Source: Wocania_A sp965224845 (lineage in GTDB: Bacteria; Bacteroidota; Bacteroidia; Flavobacteriales; Flavobacteriaceae). From it: 64,000 bases of DNA. This document shows, one piece after another, positions 24,025 through 33,154 of the stretch. How positions within the stretch are numbered: position 1 is the first letter of the stretch; every line of letters starts with the position of its first letter. Position numbers and translations under genes: made by a program. The notes below the pieces were generated by a model. The model ran no database searches. It was given only the letters and a program-made list of their open reading frames with translations, and was not told the origin of the DNA. The stretch spans positions 112,264-176,263 of the forward strand of contig CBDDAJ010000009.1 of assembly GCA_965224845.1 (NCBI GenBank), written 5' to 3'.

Positions 24025-26046
24025 ATGAAAAGTATATTAAGTTTATTAGTAGTATTCTTTGTTAGCCAATCTATAATGGCACAAGACTATAGATTTGGAA
24101 AGGTTTCAAAAGAAGAATTGCAAGAAAAATTTAACCCTTTAGATTCTTCAGCAAGTGCAGCGTATTTGTATAAATACAGAAAAACGTTTTATGAATATCA
24201 AAAAGATAAAGGATTTCAATTAATAACTAAAGTTTACGAGCGTTTAAAAATTTACAATCAAGAGGGGTTTGATTATGCAACAAAGGCAATAACTCTACAT
24301 AAAAGCGGCTCGTATCATGAAACAGCAAGTGGTTTAAAAGCCTATACATATAATTTAGTTGACGGTAAAGTAGAAAGTTCTAAACTTAAAAAAGATGGTA
24401 TTTTTAAAACTGAGAAATCTAAATATCGAAATGAAACTAAATTTACAATGCCTAATATTAAAGAAGGTTCGGTTGTTGAATATGAATATAAAATAATATC
24501 TCCTTTTTATCAAAATGTAGATGAATTCAATTTTCAGTATGCTATACCTGTAAAAAAGCTAGAGGCAGAATTTCAGGCTCCTGAATATTATAACTTTAAA
24601 GTGAATATCAAGGGGTTTTTAAAGGTAACACCAAAGATAGAAAATAAAAGAGATAAAATAACATTTAATACAAAAAGTAGATCGGGAGGAACTGGATTTG
24701 GTAACCCTACATCTAAAACAACATTTAGCTCTTCAAATCTGGAATTTAATAAAGTGGTGTCAACGTATAATTTAGAGAATATTCCTGCTTTAAAAGAAGA
24801 ACCTTTTGTAAATAATATTAATAATTATAGATCTTCAGTTAAATACGAATTATCCTATACAAAGTTCCCTCAATCAACACTCAAATATTATTCAACGACA
24901 TGGGAAGATGTAGTTAAAACCATATATAAAAGTTCTAGTTTTGGTGCAGAATTAAATAAGTCTGGGTATTATGAAGATGATATAGATGCCCTTATTAGTA
25001 CTATTTCAGATCCTAAAAAAAGGATAGCACTGATTTTTGATTTTGTAAAATCTAAAGTAAAATGGAATAAGTATTATGGCAAATATACTAGTGACGGTGT
25101 TAGAAAAGCATATAAAGAACAAGTTGGAAATGTTGCAGAAATTAATTTAATGTTAACGTCAATGTTACGTTATGCAGGTTTAAATGCTAATCCTGTTTTA
25201 GTAAGTACAAGACAAAACGGAATTCCATTATTCCCAACAAGAGAAGGTTATAATTATGTAATTTCTTGCGTTGAATTACCAACTGGGAATGTTTTATTAG
25301 ATGCTACTAATAAATACAGTTCTCCTAATATATTGCCTTACCGAACTTTAAACTGGGAAGGAAGAATTATAAAAAAGGACGGGTCTTCAAGTTTAATTAG
25401 TTTGTATCCACTTGAAAACTCTAAAACATCAATTTTAATAATGGCTAATTTGTCTGAAGAAGGAGACTTAGAAGGCAACTATAGGAGTGTTAAAACAAAT
25501 CATAAGGCATTGTCTTATAGAGATAGATATAATAATTCTGATGAAAATGATTTCTTGGAGAAATTAGAAAATAGATTTGGAGGGCTAGAGGTGTCCGATT
25601 TTAAAGTAAATAATGCCAAAGAATTATCTAAACCAGTAATGGAGTCCTATAAGTTTTTTAAAGAAAGTCAAGCAGATATTATAGGCGATAAAATATATTT
25701 TTCACCTTTATTCTTTCTTAGTACAAAAGAGAATCCTTTTAAACTAGAAAAAAGAGAATTTCCTGTAGATTTTGGTTACCCATCATCTAGTACGTACAGA
25801 GTAACAATTAATTTGCCAGAGGGATATAAAGTAGAATCATTACCAGAAGCTTCTGGGTTGGTTTTACCAGAAAACTTAGGTACATATAAATATATTTTAT
25901 CTCAGAGTCAATCAACAATACAGTTATTGATAGATACAAAAATTAACACTTCAATTGTTTCTCCAATATATTATGAAACTTTAAAAGAATACTTTAAGCA
26001 ACTTATAGAAAAAGAAAACGAGCAAATAGTTTTAACTAAAACATAA
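24025..26046 (+). CDS. DUF3857 protein with degenerate transglutaminase-like core
   Basis: A 673-residue secreted paralogue of the preceding protein (signal peptide ends SIMAQ). DUF3857 covers about residues 55-250. The transglutaminase-like core is recognisable at QVGNVAEINLMLTSMLRYAGL, but the catalytic cysteine position is Val370 and the GDC motif has become GNV, so it is unlikely to have cysteine catalysis. An active/inactive pair encoded together suggests a complex. The stop codon overlaps the next start by one base (TAATGG). Confidence 0.82.
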   Translation: MKSILSLLVVFFVSQSIMAQDYRFGKVSKEELQEKFNPLDSSASAAYLYKYRKTFYEYQKDKGFQLITKVYERLKIYNQEGFDYATKAITLHKSGSYHETASGLKAYTYNLVDGKVESSKLKKDGIFKTEKSKYRNETKFTMPNIKEGSVVEYEYKIISPFYQNVDEFNFQYAIPVKKLEAEFQAPEYYNFKVNIKGFLKVTPKIENKRDKITFNTKSRSGGTGFGNPTSKTTFSSSNLEFNKVVSTYNLENIPALKEEPFVNNINNYRSSVKYELSYTKFPQSTLKYYSTTWEDVVKTIYKSSSFGAELNKSGYYEDDIDALISTISDPKKRIALIFDFVKSKVKWNKYYGKYTSDGVRKAYKEQVGNVAEINLMLTSMLRYAGLNANPVLVSTRQNGIPLFPTREGYNYVISCVELPTGNVLLDATNKYSSPNILPYRTLNWEGRIIKKDGSSSLISLYPLENSKTSILIMANLSEEGDLEGNYRSVKTNHKALSYRDRYNNSDENDFLEKLENRFGGLEVSDFKVNNAKELSKPVMESYKFFKESQADIIGDKIYFSPLFFLSTKENPFKLEKREFPVDFGYPSSSTYRVTINLPEGYKVESLPEASGLVLPENLGTYKYILSQSQSTIQLLIDTKINTSIVSPIYYETLKEYFKQLIEKENEQIVLTKT

Positions 26047-26372
26047 TGGATATTAAAAACGCACAAAAAATAGTAGACGATTGGATAAACCAGCATGGAG
26101 TACGATATTTTAACGAGCTTACTAATATGGCGCAACTTACCGAAGAAGTTGGAGAAGTGGCACGTATTATAGCGCGTCGCTATGGTGAACAGAGTGAAAA
26201 AGAAAGTGATAAAAACAAAGATTTAGGTGAAGAGTTAGCCGATGTATTATTTGTAGTTTTATGTTTAGCTAATCAAACTGGAGTAGATTTACAAAAAGCA
26301 TTTGACAAAAGAATGGATAAGAAAGCAAAACGCGACCATGATAGACACCATAATAACGAAAAATTAAAGTAA
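26046..26372 (+). CDS. MazG-like nucleotide pyrophosphohydrolase
   Basis: A 108-residue all-alpha NTP pyrophosphatase of the short MazG type. The metal-binding pattern is EEVGEVARIIARR (ExxE) followed by GEELADVLFVVLCLAN (ExxD). These enzymes cleave non-canonical or excess nucleoside triphosphates to monophosphates. The start overlaps the preceding stop by one base. Its own stop codon lies within a TAAATTTG sequence that may be the -7 box of aroA. Confidence 0.88.
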   Translation: MDIKNAQKIVDDWINQHGVRYFNELTNMAQLTEEVGEVARIIARRYGEQSEKESDKNKDLGEELADVLFVVLCLANQTGVDLQKAFDKRMDKKAKRDHDRHHNNEKLK

Positions 26373-26407
26373 ATTTGCATCTTCTTTAAATAAGAATTTA
26401 CTAGAAC

Positions 26408-27631
26408 ATGCATATTACTCTTCAAAAATCTAAAATAGCCAAACAATCGTCTATTCAAATAACGGGCTCTAAAAGTGAATCTAACAGGTTGTTGTTGCTA
26501 AAAGCACTCTACCCTGAGATAAGTTTAGATAATGTTTCAAATTCTGATGATAGTCAACTTATGGAAAAAGCTCTAGCTTCTTCTTCTAATATAGTCGACA
26601 TCAACCATGCAGGAACGGCCATGCGTTTTTTAACTGCTTTTTTTGCAGTACAAGAAGGGCGTGAAGTTGTTTTAACAGGTTCTAAAAGAATGAAAGAACG
26701 ACCAATTAAAATTTTGGTTGAGGCACTACAAGAATTAGGAGCAGATATTAGTTATACTGAAAATGATGGTTTTCCCCCCATCAAAGTAAAAGGCAAAAGA
26801 TTAATCAAGAATAAGGTAGCACTAAAAGCAAATGTTAGTAGCCAGTACATATCAGCATTATTACTTATAGCATCAAAACTTGAAAACGGTTTAGAATTAA
26901 CGCTTAAAGGAGAAATTACATCTGTTCCATATATAAAAATGACTTTAAGTTTATTAGATGAAGTTGGTGTAGAATCTTCTTTTTCAGATAATGTAATAAC
27001 AGTTAAACCTAATACTCAAATCCCACAGCCTAAGACCTTAACTGTTGAGTCCGACTGGTCTTCGGCATCCTATTATTTTAGTATTGTAGCCCTAAGTGAT
27101 GTTGGCACAGAAATCGCATTATCGTCATATAAAGAAAACTCATTACAAGGCGATTCGGCTTTGGTTGAAATTTATAAAGAGTTTGGAATAGAGACAACAT
27201 ACTTAGAAAATAGTGTGGTTTTAACAAAAAAAACTCAAAACCTGGATTCCAAAACTTTTAACCTGGTAAACGCTCCGGATATAGCACAAACTATTGCAGT
27301 AACTTGTTTTGCTTTAGGAGTACCTTGCGATTTAAAAGGGCTTCATACCTTGAAAATAAAAGAAACAGATAGGCTGGTAGCATTAAAAACAGAGATTGAA
27401 AAATTAGGAGGGAGGGTAGATATAACTAATGATTCGCTGTACTTGCATCCATCAAGCTCAGTTAAAAATATGGTTTCTATTGCAACTTATCACGATCATA
27501 GAATGGCTATGGCATTTGCCCCTTTAGCTTTAAAAACATCAATTGTTATAGAAGATGCTATGGTGGTTTCTAAGTCTTATCCAACATTTTGGGACGATTT
27601 AAAATCTGTAGGATTTAAAATAACTCAATAA
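26408..27631 (+). CDS. aroA: 3-phosphoshikimate 1-carboxyvinyltransferase (EPSP synthase)
   Basis: A 407-residue two-domain enzyme of the shikimate pathway, joining PEP to shikimate-3-phosphate. Motifs: ITGSKSESNRLLLL at the start, NHAGTAMRFLTAFFA, GSKRMKERPI, DWSSASYYF, KETDRLVALKTE and HDHRMAMAFAPLAL. It is somewhat shorter than the enterobacterial enzyme, as usual in Bacteroidota. It lies apart from the attenuated pheA operon and does not share its leader, so it is probably controlled separately. Confidence 0.95.
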   Translation: MHITLQKSKIAKQSSIQITGSKSESNRLLLLKALYPEISLDNVSNSDDSQLMEKALASSSNIVDINHAGTAMRFLTAFFAVQEGREVVLTGSKRMKERPIKILVEALQELGADISYTENDGFPPIKVKGKRLIKNKVALKANVSSQYISALLLIASKLENGLELTLKGEITSVPYIKMTLSLLDEVGVESSFSDNVITVKPNTQIPQPKTLTVESDWSSASYYFSIVALSDVGTEIALSSYKENSLQGDSALVEIYKEFGIETTYLENSVVLTKKTQNLDSKTFNLVNAPDIAQTIAVTCFALGVPCDLKGLHTLKIKETDRLVALKTEIEKLGGRVDITNDSLYLHPSSSVKNMVSIATYHDHRMAMAFAPLALKTSIVIEDAMVVSKSYPTFWDDLKSVGFKITQ

Positions 27632-27646
27632 TAATTAGTCATTTAC

Positions 27647-27678
27647 TTGACAACCCCTATTTGCAGATTGTATATTTG
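27647..27678 (+). promoter_or_regulatory. Promoter of queA
   Basis: TTG at 27647-27649, a 21-base spacer and TATATTTG at 27671-27678 fit the Bacteroidota promoter pattern. The start of queA is 36 bases further on. Confidence 0.55.
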
Positions 27679-27713
27679 CAACTTTCCAAAAAATAATAAT
27701 AAAAATAATTTAG

Positions 27714-28763
27714 ATGAAATTATCACATTTTGGCTTCGATTTACCAGAAGAGTTATTAGCAGAATATCCAGCAGAGAACAGAGATGAGTCTCGTTTAATG
27801 GTCTTAAATAGAAAAGAGCAAACCATTGAGCATAAAATGTTTAAAGATATTATTGATTATTTTGATGAAGAAGATGTATTAATACTTAATAATACTAAAG
27901 TTTTTCCTGCGAGATTATACGGAAATAAAGAAAAAACCGGAGCTAGAATAGAAGTGTTTTTATTAAGAGAGCTAAACGAAGAACAACGCCTTTGGGATGT
28001 ACTGGTAGACCCTGCAAGAAAAATTAGAATTGGTAATAAGTTGTATTTTGGCGATGATGATACCTTAGTAGCAGAAGTTATAGATAATACCACATCAAGA
28101 GGACGCACATTACGCTTTTTGTACGATGGATCGTATAATGAGTTTCGCAGAAAATTAACAGAGCTTGGTGAAACACCATTACCAAAGTATATTAAAAGAG
28201 ATGTTGAACCTGAAGACGAAAGCCGGTACCAAACCATTTTTGCAAAAAATGAAGGCGCCGTTGCAGCACCAACTGCAGGATTACATTTTTCAAGACATTT
28301 ATTAAAACGTTTGGAGATTAAAGGTGTCGATTTTGCCGAGGTAACACTTCATGTTGGTTTAGGAACTTTTAACCCAGTTGAGGTAGAAGACCTTTCTAAG
28401 CACAAAATGGATAGTGAAGAATTGCGTATTGACGACAAAGCAGTGAATATTGTTAATACAGCAAAAAGTAATAAAAAGCGAGTTTGTGCTGTAGGAACAA
28501 CGGCAATGAGAGCTATAGAGAGTGCAGTATCGTCGAATGGAGAGTTGAATGAATTTGAGGGTTGGACTAATAAATTTATATTTCCGCCGTACGATTTTAG
28601 TATTGCCAATTGTATGATTACTAATTTCCATACACCAAAATCTACATTGTTAATGATGGTTTCTGCTTTTGCAGGTCACGATTTTATAAAACGTGCTTAC
28701 GACGAAGCGGTAAAAGAAAAATATAAGTTTTATAGCTATGGCGATGCCATGTTAATCATTTAA
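27714..28763 (+). CDS. queA: S-adenosylmethionine:tRNA ribosyltransferase-isomerase
   Basis: A 349-residue enzyme that transfers and isomerises the ribosyl part of SAM onto preQ1-modified tRNA to make epoxyqueuosine. Signatures include FDLPEELLAEYPAENRDESRLMVL at the N-terminus, NNTKVFPARL, AAPTAGLHFS, VTLHVGLGTFNPV and the late NFHTPKSTLLMMVSAFAG. It has its own promoter-like sequence and is followed by an intrinsic terminator, so it is likely a single-gene unit. Confidence 0.96.
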   Translation: MKLSHFGFDLPEELLAEYPAENRDESRLMVLNRKEQTIEHKMFKDIIDYFDEEDVLILNNTKVFPARLYGNKEKTGARIEVFLLRELNEEQRLWDVLVDPARKIRIGNKLYFGDDDTLVAEVIDNTTSRGRTLRFLYDGSYNEFRRKLTELGETPLPKYIKRDVEPEDESRYQTIFAKNEGAVAAPTAGLHFSRHLLKRLEIKGVDFAEVTLHVGLGTFNPVEVEDLSKHKMDSEELRIDDKAVNIVNTAKSNKKRVCAVGTTAMRAIESAVSSNGELNEFEGWTNKFIFPPYDFSIANCMITNFHTPKSTLLMMVSAFAGHDFIKRAYDEAVKEKYKFYSYGDAMLII

Positions 28764-28774
28764 AAAGTAATTTA

Positions 28775-28801
28775 AAGCCTCTTAAAAAAGAGGCTTTTTT
28801 T
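28775..28801 (+). terminator. Intrinsic terminator after queA
   Basis: AAGCCTCTT (28775-28783) pairs with AAGAGGCTT (28788-28796) around an AAAA loop, followed by a T-run to 28801. It begins 12 bases after the queA stop. Confidence 0.9.
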
Positions 28802-28992
28802 ATTGGGTATTTCTGCGCCCTTTGGCTCCGCTCAAGGCAAGTGAGATAGGCTTTCTCTACTCGCTTCCCGATAGAAAAAATCGAGAGCGCTCAAAAACAG
28901 GCTGTTCAATCCTAATACAAACCCTAACACCAATTAAAAATCGTTAATTGTAATTCGTCAATCGAAATTCCTTTCACTATTTTTGCAATCAG

Positions 28993-30033
28993 ATGGAAAT
29001 CAAGAAAAAAGACATACGGGCATTAACTAAAGAGCAATTAAGAGCATTCTTTGTAAAACAAGGAGACAAAGCTTTTAGAGGCAATCAGGTTTACGAATGG
29101 CTTTGGCAAAAATCGGCACACAATTTTGAGGACATGACTAATGTTTCAAAACAAACCCGAGAAATGCTTGAAGCAAACTTTGTAATTAACCATATAAAGG
29201 TTGATACCATGCAGCGTAGTAACGATGGCACTGTAAAAAATGCAGTGCGGTTGCACGACGGATTGATTGTAGAATCGGTGCTAATCCCTACGGCAACCCG
29301 AACAACGGCCTGTGTATCAAGTCAGGTTGGCTGTAGTTTAGATTGTAAATTTTGTGCTACAGCACGTTTAAAACGCATGCGTAATTTAAATCCAGACGAA
29401 ATTTACGACCAGGTAGTTGCTATCGATAATGAAAGTCGATTATATTACAATCGACCATTAAGCAATATTGTTTTTATGGGTATGGGCGAACCACTTATGA
29501 ATTACAATAACGTTATTAAAGCCATCGATAAAATTACATCGCCCGAAGGTTTAGGGATGTCTCCCAAGCGTATAACAGTTTCTACATCAGGGATTCCAAA
29601 AATGATAAAAAAAATGGCAGACGATGAAGTTAAATTTAATTTGGCTGTATCATTACATGCAGCGATTGATGGAGTTCGAACAGCTATTATGCCTTTTAAT
29701 GAAACCTTCCCATTAAAGGATTTAAAAGCATCTTTGGAATATTGGTATGCGAAAACAAAACGAAAAATAAGTTATGAGTATGTGGTTTGGAAAGGTATAA
29801 ACGATACGCAGAAAGATATTGATGCCTTTGTTAAGTTTTGCAAATATGTACCCTGTAAAGTTAATATTATAGAATATAACCCAATTGACGATGGCGATTT
29901 TCAGCAAGCTACCAATGAAGCATTAGAAAATTACATCAATACCTTAGAAAAAAATAGAATAGTAGTTAATGTGCGTCGAAGTAGAGGAAAAGACATAGAT
30001 GCAGCTTGCGGACAACTAGCAAATAAAAGTTAA
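28993..30033 (+). CDS. rlmN: Dual-specificity 23S rRNA / tRNA adenine-C2 methyltransferase
   Basis: A 346-residue radical-SAM enzyme that methylates C2 of A2503 in 23S rRNA and A37 in certain tRNAs. The cluster-binding motif CSLDCKFC is near residues 114-121, GMGEPLMNY follows, and the C-terminal CG of AACGQLA provides the methyl-carrying cysteine. The 229-base gap upstream holds the queA terminator, decayed repeats and a TATTTTTG box (28978-28985) immediately before the start. That would leave almost no leader, so the true start could be slightly different. Confidence 0.95.
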   Translation: MEIKKKDIRALTKEQLRAFFVKQGDKAFRGNQVYEWLWQKSAHNFEDMTNVSKQTREMLEANFVINHIKVDTMQRSNDGTVKNAVRLHDGLIVESVLIPTATRTTACVSSQVGCSLDCKFCATARLKRMRNLNPDEIYDQVVAIDNESRLYYNRPLSNIVFMGMGEPLMNYNNVIKAIDKITSPEGLGMSPKRITVSTSGIPKMIKKMADDEVKFNLAVSLHAAIDGVRTAIMPFNETFPLKDLKASLEYWYAKTKRKISYEYVVWKGINDTQKDIDAFVKFCKYVPCKVNIIEYNPIDDGDFQQATNEALENYINTLEKNRIVVNVRRSRGKDIDAACGQLANKS

Positions 30034-30139
30034 AGTAGTTTTGTAATTTCTCGTATCAATTAAGCTTGTTAAAATGAAGCTGGAATCTCTTTAAAATATC
30101 TAATATAATTTCTTCTGAAATACTATCTTTGAGTCTTCA

Positions 30140-31117
30140 ATGAAAATAGTAGAACAAATAAAGCAACCTATAGCCTATGAGATGGATCTTTTCGAACAAA
30201 AGTTCCAATTGTCCATGTCTAGTAAAGTCGCTTTATTAAACAGAATCACACATTATATAGTTAACCGAAAAGGAAAGCAAATGCGCCCTATGTTTGTGTT
30301 TTTGGTGTCTAAAATGATATCGAATGGCGAAGTAAGCGAACGTACTTATAGAGGCGCTTCGGTTATAGAATTGATTCATACAGCTACTTTGGTACACGAT
30401 GATGTGGTAGACGATAGTAACCGCCGCCGAGGTTTCTTTTCAATTAATGCGCTTTGGAAAAATAAAATAGCAGTATTAATTGGCGATTATTTATTATCTA
30501 AAGGATTACTACTCTCCATCGATAATAACGATTTTGATTTGCTAAAAATCATATCGATTGCTGTTCGCGAAATGAGCGAAGGCGAACTGCTACAGATTGA
30601 AAAAGCCCGAAAATTAGACATTACCGAAGAAGTCTATTATGAGATAATCCGCCAAAAAACAGCAACGCTTATTGCAGCCTGTTGTAGTTTAGGTGCAGCA
30701 TCGGTTAAACCGGAATCTCAAGAGGTAGAAAAAATGCGAAAATTTGGAGAGCTTATTGGGATGGCATTCCAAATTAAGGACGATTTGTTTGATTATGGTG
30801 AAACGCAAATAGGAAAACCAACAGGGATTGATATTAAAGAACAAAAAATGACTTTACCGTTAATTTATGTACTAAATCAAGCCAATAAAAAGGATAAGCG
30901 ATGGTTAATTAACTCCATTAAAAACCATAATAAAGATACCAAACGAGTAAAAGAGGTTATTGCTTTTGTAAAAATAAATGGAGGTTTAGATTATGCCATT
31001 GATAAAATGAAAGCATTTCAAAAAGAAGCTTTACAACTACTGGAAACTTACCCGGATTCAGATTATAAAAATTCACTAAAACTTATGGTGAATTATGTTA
31101 TTGAAAGAAAGAAATAA
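30140..31117 (+). CDS. Polyprenyl diphosphate synthase (trans-isoprenyl, menaquinone side-chain type)
   Basis: A 325-residue all-helical prenyltransferase. The first aspartate-rich motif is LVHDDVVDDSNRRRG and the second is FQIKDDLFDYGE, with GKQMRPMFVF binding diphosphate near the N-terminus. It lengthens allylic diphosphates with isopentenyl diphosphate; size and the residues before the first motif favour a long-chain (hexa- to octaprenyl) product for quinones, but chain length cannot be read with certainty. A TATCTTTG (30124-30131) precedes the start closely. Confidence 0.9.
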   Translation: MKIVEQIKQPIAYEMDLFEQKFQLSMSSKVALLNRITHYIVNRKGKQMRPMFVFLVSKMISNGEVSERTYRGASVIELIHTATLVHDDVVDDSNRRRGFFSINALWKNKIAVLIGDYLLSKGLLLSIDNNDFDLLKIISIAVREMSEGELLQIEKARKLDITEEVYYEIIRQKTATLIAACCSLGAASVKPESQEVEKMRKFGELIGMAFQIKDDLFDYGETQIGKPTGIDIKEQKMTLPLIYVLNQANKKDKRWLINSIKNHNKDTKRVKEVIAFVKINGGLDYAIDKMKAFQKEALQLLETYPDSDYKNSLKLMVNYVIERKK

Positions 31118-31141
31118 TTGATTTAATATTTCTTATAATAA

Positions 31142-31172
31142 TAGCTTATGCTACACATCTAAGCTAGTTTTT
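31142..31172. terminator. Weak terminator between convergent genes
   Basis: TAGCTTA (31142-31148) pairs with TAAGCTA (31160-31166), followed by GTTTTT. The stem is only 7 bp with an 11-base loop, so it is a modest candidate. It lies where the polyprenyl synthase and serine hydrolase transcripts converge. Confidence 0.4.
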
Positions 31173-31183
31173 ACGCATGTTTA

Positions 31184-32392
31184 TCAGTTAGCTTTTAATT
31201 TAGTCTCATATTCTTCCAACTTTTTCCAGATATCAATAAACTCTTTAATACCGTTTTTGTCAAGGTCCGTATTGACAATTAAAATTTTACCTATTTTGGT
31301 TTGCGTATTGAAAAACATATGAGTAACTACTCCCGGATCACCTCCTGTATGACCAATTTGACCTTGAGCCGAAATCCCCATAAAAACACCCATATTGTAT
31401 TCATCATTATAGGCACTTTCATTTCTTTCTTCAAAGTGTTTGGCTTCTAAGTAGGGCTGAAATAGTTTTTTATAACTTCTGTTAGTTAGAATTTTTCCAT
31501 TTCCATTATAGCCAGAGATTAATTCTACCAAATATTTCCCTAAATCTTTAGAAGAAGTAATTAAACCACCGTCTGGATAATTTACGAGTTGATAAAAAGC
31601 TAATGCTGTTTCCGTATTGGAATAAATCGTTGAATACTTTGAAAGATCAACCTCATGGAAGAACCATCCAGAATTTGACATTTCTAAAGGCTTAAAAATG
31701 TATTTTTTTGTAAAATCATTAAAAGATTCGCCTGTTGCATTTTCTATAACATAAGCGGCTAATCCAGCAGCAATATTAGAATATTCAAAGACCGATCCAG
31801 GGGTAGCTTTTAAAAATGTACTCTTTTTATACCAATTACCTTTAATACTTAAAATACTTTCTAAAAAAATACTCTGTGCCATCATTTTATCAGGGGAACG
31901 AAAATTTTTGTTTACTTTAGCTTCTCCTTTATTTTTATCTCTCAAAATATATCCATTCTTTTCATATCTAGACGGATCTTTAATGCTGGAAGTGTGAGTT
32001 GCAAGATGACGTATGGTTATGGCTTGATTTGGAAAATGAGGGTTAATTACAGTAAAAGGTAAATATTTATTTATTGGATCTTCAAGATTAAGTTTACCCA
32101 GTTCTTGTGCTTTTAGCAGGGCAACACCAATAAAAGTTTTAGAAATAGAAGCGATACTTTGAATGGTGTTTTCAGTATAATGTTTTTGTTCTTTTACATT
32201 TGAAAAACCAAAACCATTAGTATACAAAATACTATCTTGATCGACAATGGCCACAGAGAACCCATTAATATGACCTTGCAAATAGACTTGATTTAATTCT
32301 TGGGTGAGTTTTTTTGTTATAGCTTTATTTATTTGGCCATAGATTACTTGGTTATTGACTATTAAACTAATTATTATAGCTATTTTTTTCAT
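31184..32392 (-). CDS. Serine hydrolase of the class C beta-lactamase / penicillin-binding protein family
   Basis: A 402-residue secreted protein with a signal peptide ending around VIYGQ. The three serine-hydrolase motifs are present: SISK (Ser-x-x-Lys) in IQSIASISKTF, YSN in VFEYSNIAAG, and HTGG in GQIGHTGGDPGV. Such proteins include esterases, D-amino-acid peptidases and carboxypeptidases, and beta-lactamase activity should not be assumed. It begins a run of five minus-strand accessory genes. Confidence 0.87.
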   Translation of the reverse strand: MKKIAIIISLIVNNQVIYGQINKAITKKLTQELNQVYLQGHINGFSVAIVDQDSILYTNGFGFSNVKEQKHYTENTIQSIASISKTFIGVALLKAQELGKLNLEDPINKYLPFTVINPHFPNQAITIRHLATHTSSIKDPSRYEKNGYILRDKNKGEAKVNKNFRSPDKMMAQSIFLESILSIKGNWYKKSTFLKATPGSVFEYSNIAAGLAAYVIENATGESFNDFTKKYIFKPLEMSNSGWFFHEVDLSKYSTIYSNTETALAFYQLVNYPDGGLITSSKDLGKYLVELISGYNGNGKILTNRSYKKLFQPYLEAKHFEERNESAYNDEYNMGVFMGISAQGQIGHTGGDPGVVTHMFFNTQTKIGKILIVNTDLDKNGIKEFIDIWKKLEEYETKLKAN

Positions 32393-32492
32393 TCCATTAA
32401 TAGATTTATTATTTTCATCTAGATATACTATAATGATAGATGTACAAATCTATTATACTTTTTTCCAATAAATCTTATTCGAAATCAAGAAA

Positions 32493-33080
32493 TCAATTTT
32501 TCTTAAAATAGGCTTTTTTTACTCTGCTTAAGGTTTCAGGTGTTAGGTTCAAGTATTTAGCAACGATACGTTGAGGAACCTCTTCTAGGTATCTTTTTGC
32601 ATATTCATTAGTATCTATAAAAAGTTCGAATCGTTTGACTGCATTTTTGCTTTGAAGCATATATGATCTTTTTTCTCTCTCTAAATGAGTTTTTTCCCAA
32701 GATTTGGAATAGATATAACAAAAGGCATGGTTTTCATATCTAAGCTGTTCAGCTGCTTCTTTTTCAATATATACAATGTCTAAATCTGTTAAGGCCGTTT
32801 GTATTTCTATAGAAGGGCTTTCTTCTAAATAACTTTTAAGGTTATTGAAATACATACCTGATAAAGTAATGTCTACAGTAAAAATATCGCCATCAATTAT
32901 CACAGTTTGATGCACCATGCCATTAAGTACCATACTGGTTCTATTCTCTATTTGCCCTAAGCTTAATATTTCATCACCTTTCTTGTAACTTTTATTCTTG
33001 AAATTTTGCATGAATATTTCAAAATCTTTTTCACTTAGAGGGTAAATTTGAGAAAATGAATTAAAAAGTATGTCTTTCAT
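32493..33080 (-). CDS. Crp/Fnr-family transcriptional regulator
   Basis: A 195-residue regulator with an N-terminal cyclic-nucleotide-binding-type beta-barrel (KGDEILSLGQIENRTSMVLNGMV) and a short C-terminal helix-turn-helix, VPQRIVAKYLNLTPETLSRVKKAYF. The arginine of the cNMP phosphate-binding cassette is not evident, so the ligand may not be cAMP, as is common in Bacteroidota members. It lies between the serine hydrolase and the sulfatase and may regulate either. Confidence 0.87.
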   Translation of the reverse strand: MKDILFNSFSQIYPLSEKDFEIFMQNFKNKSYKKGDEILSLGQIENRTSMVLNGMVHQTVIIDGDIFTVDITLSGMYFNNLKSYLEESPSIEIQTALTDLDIVYIEKEAAEQLRYENHAFCYIYSKSWEKTHLEREKRSYMLQSKNAVKRFELFIDTNEYAKRYLEEVPQRIVAKYLNLTPETLSRVKKAYFKKN

Positions 33081-33154
33081 TTTTTAATTATAAAAATCCG
33101 TATTAAACGAATGTCGACATTTTTTCTCACAAAACCTAGTTAGTAAAATATAGT

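Noticed and set aside
28349..28631. Two minus-strand frames within queA
   Set aside because: Both are antisense shadows of conserved QueA sequence with low-complexity products.
31184..32392. Calling the class C-type protein an antibiotic-resistance beta-lactamase
   Set aside because: The three motifs are shared with many esterases and peptidases, and no resistance context is present.
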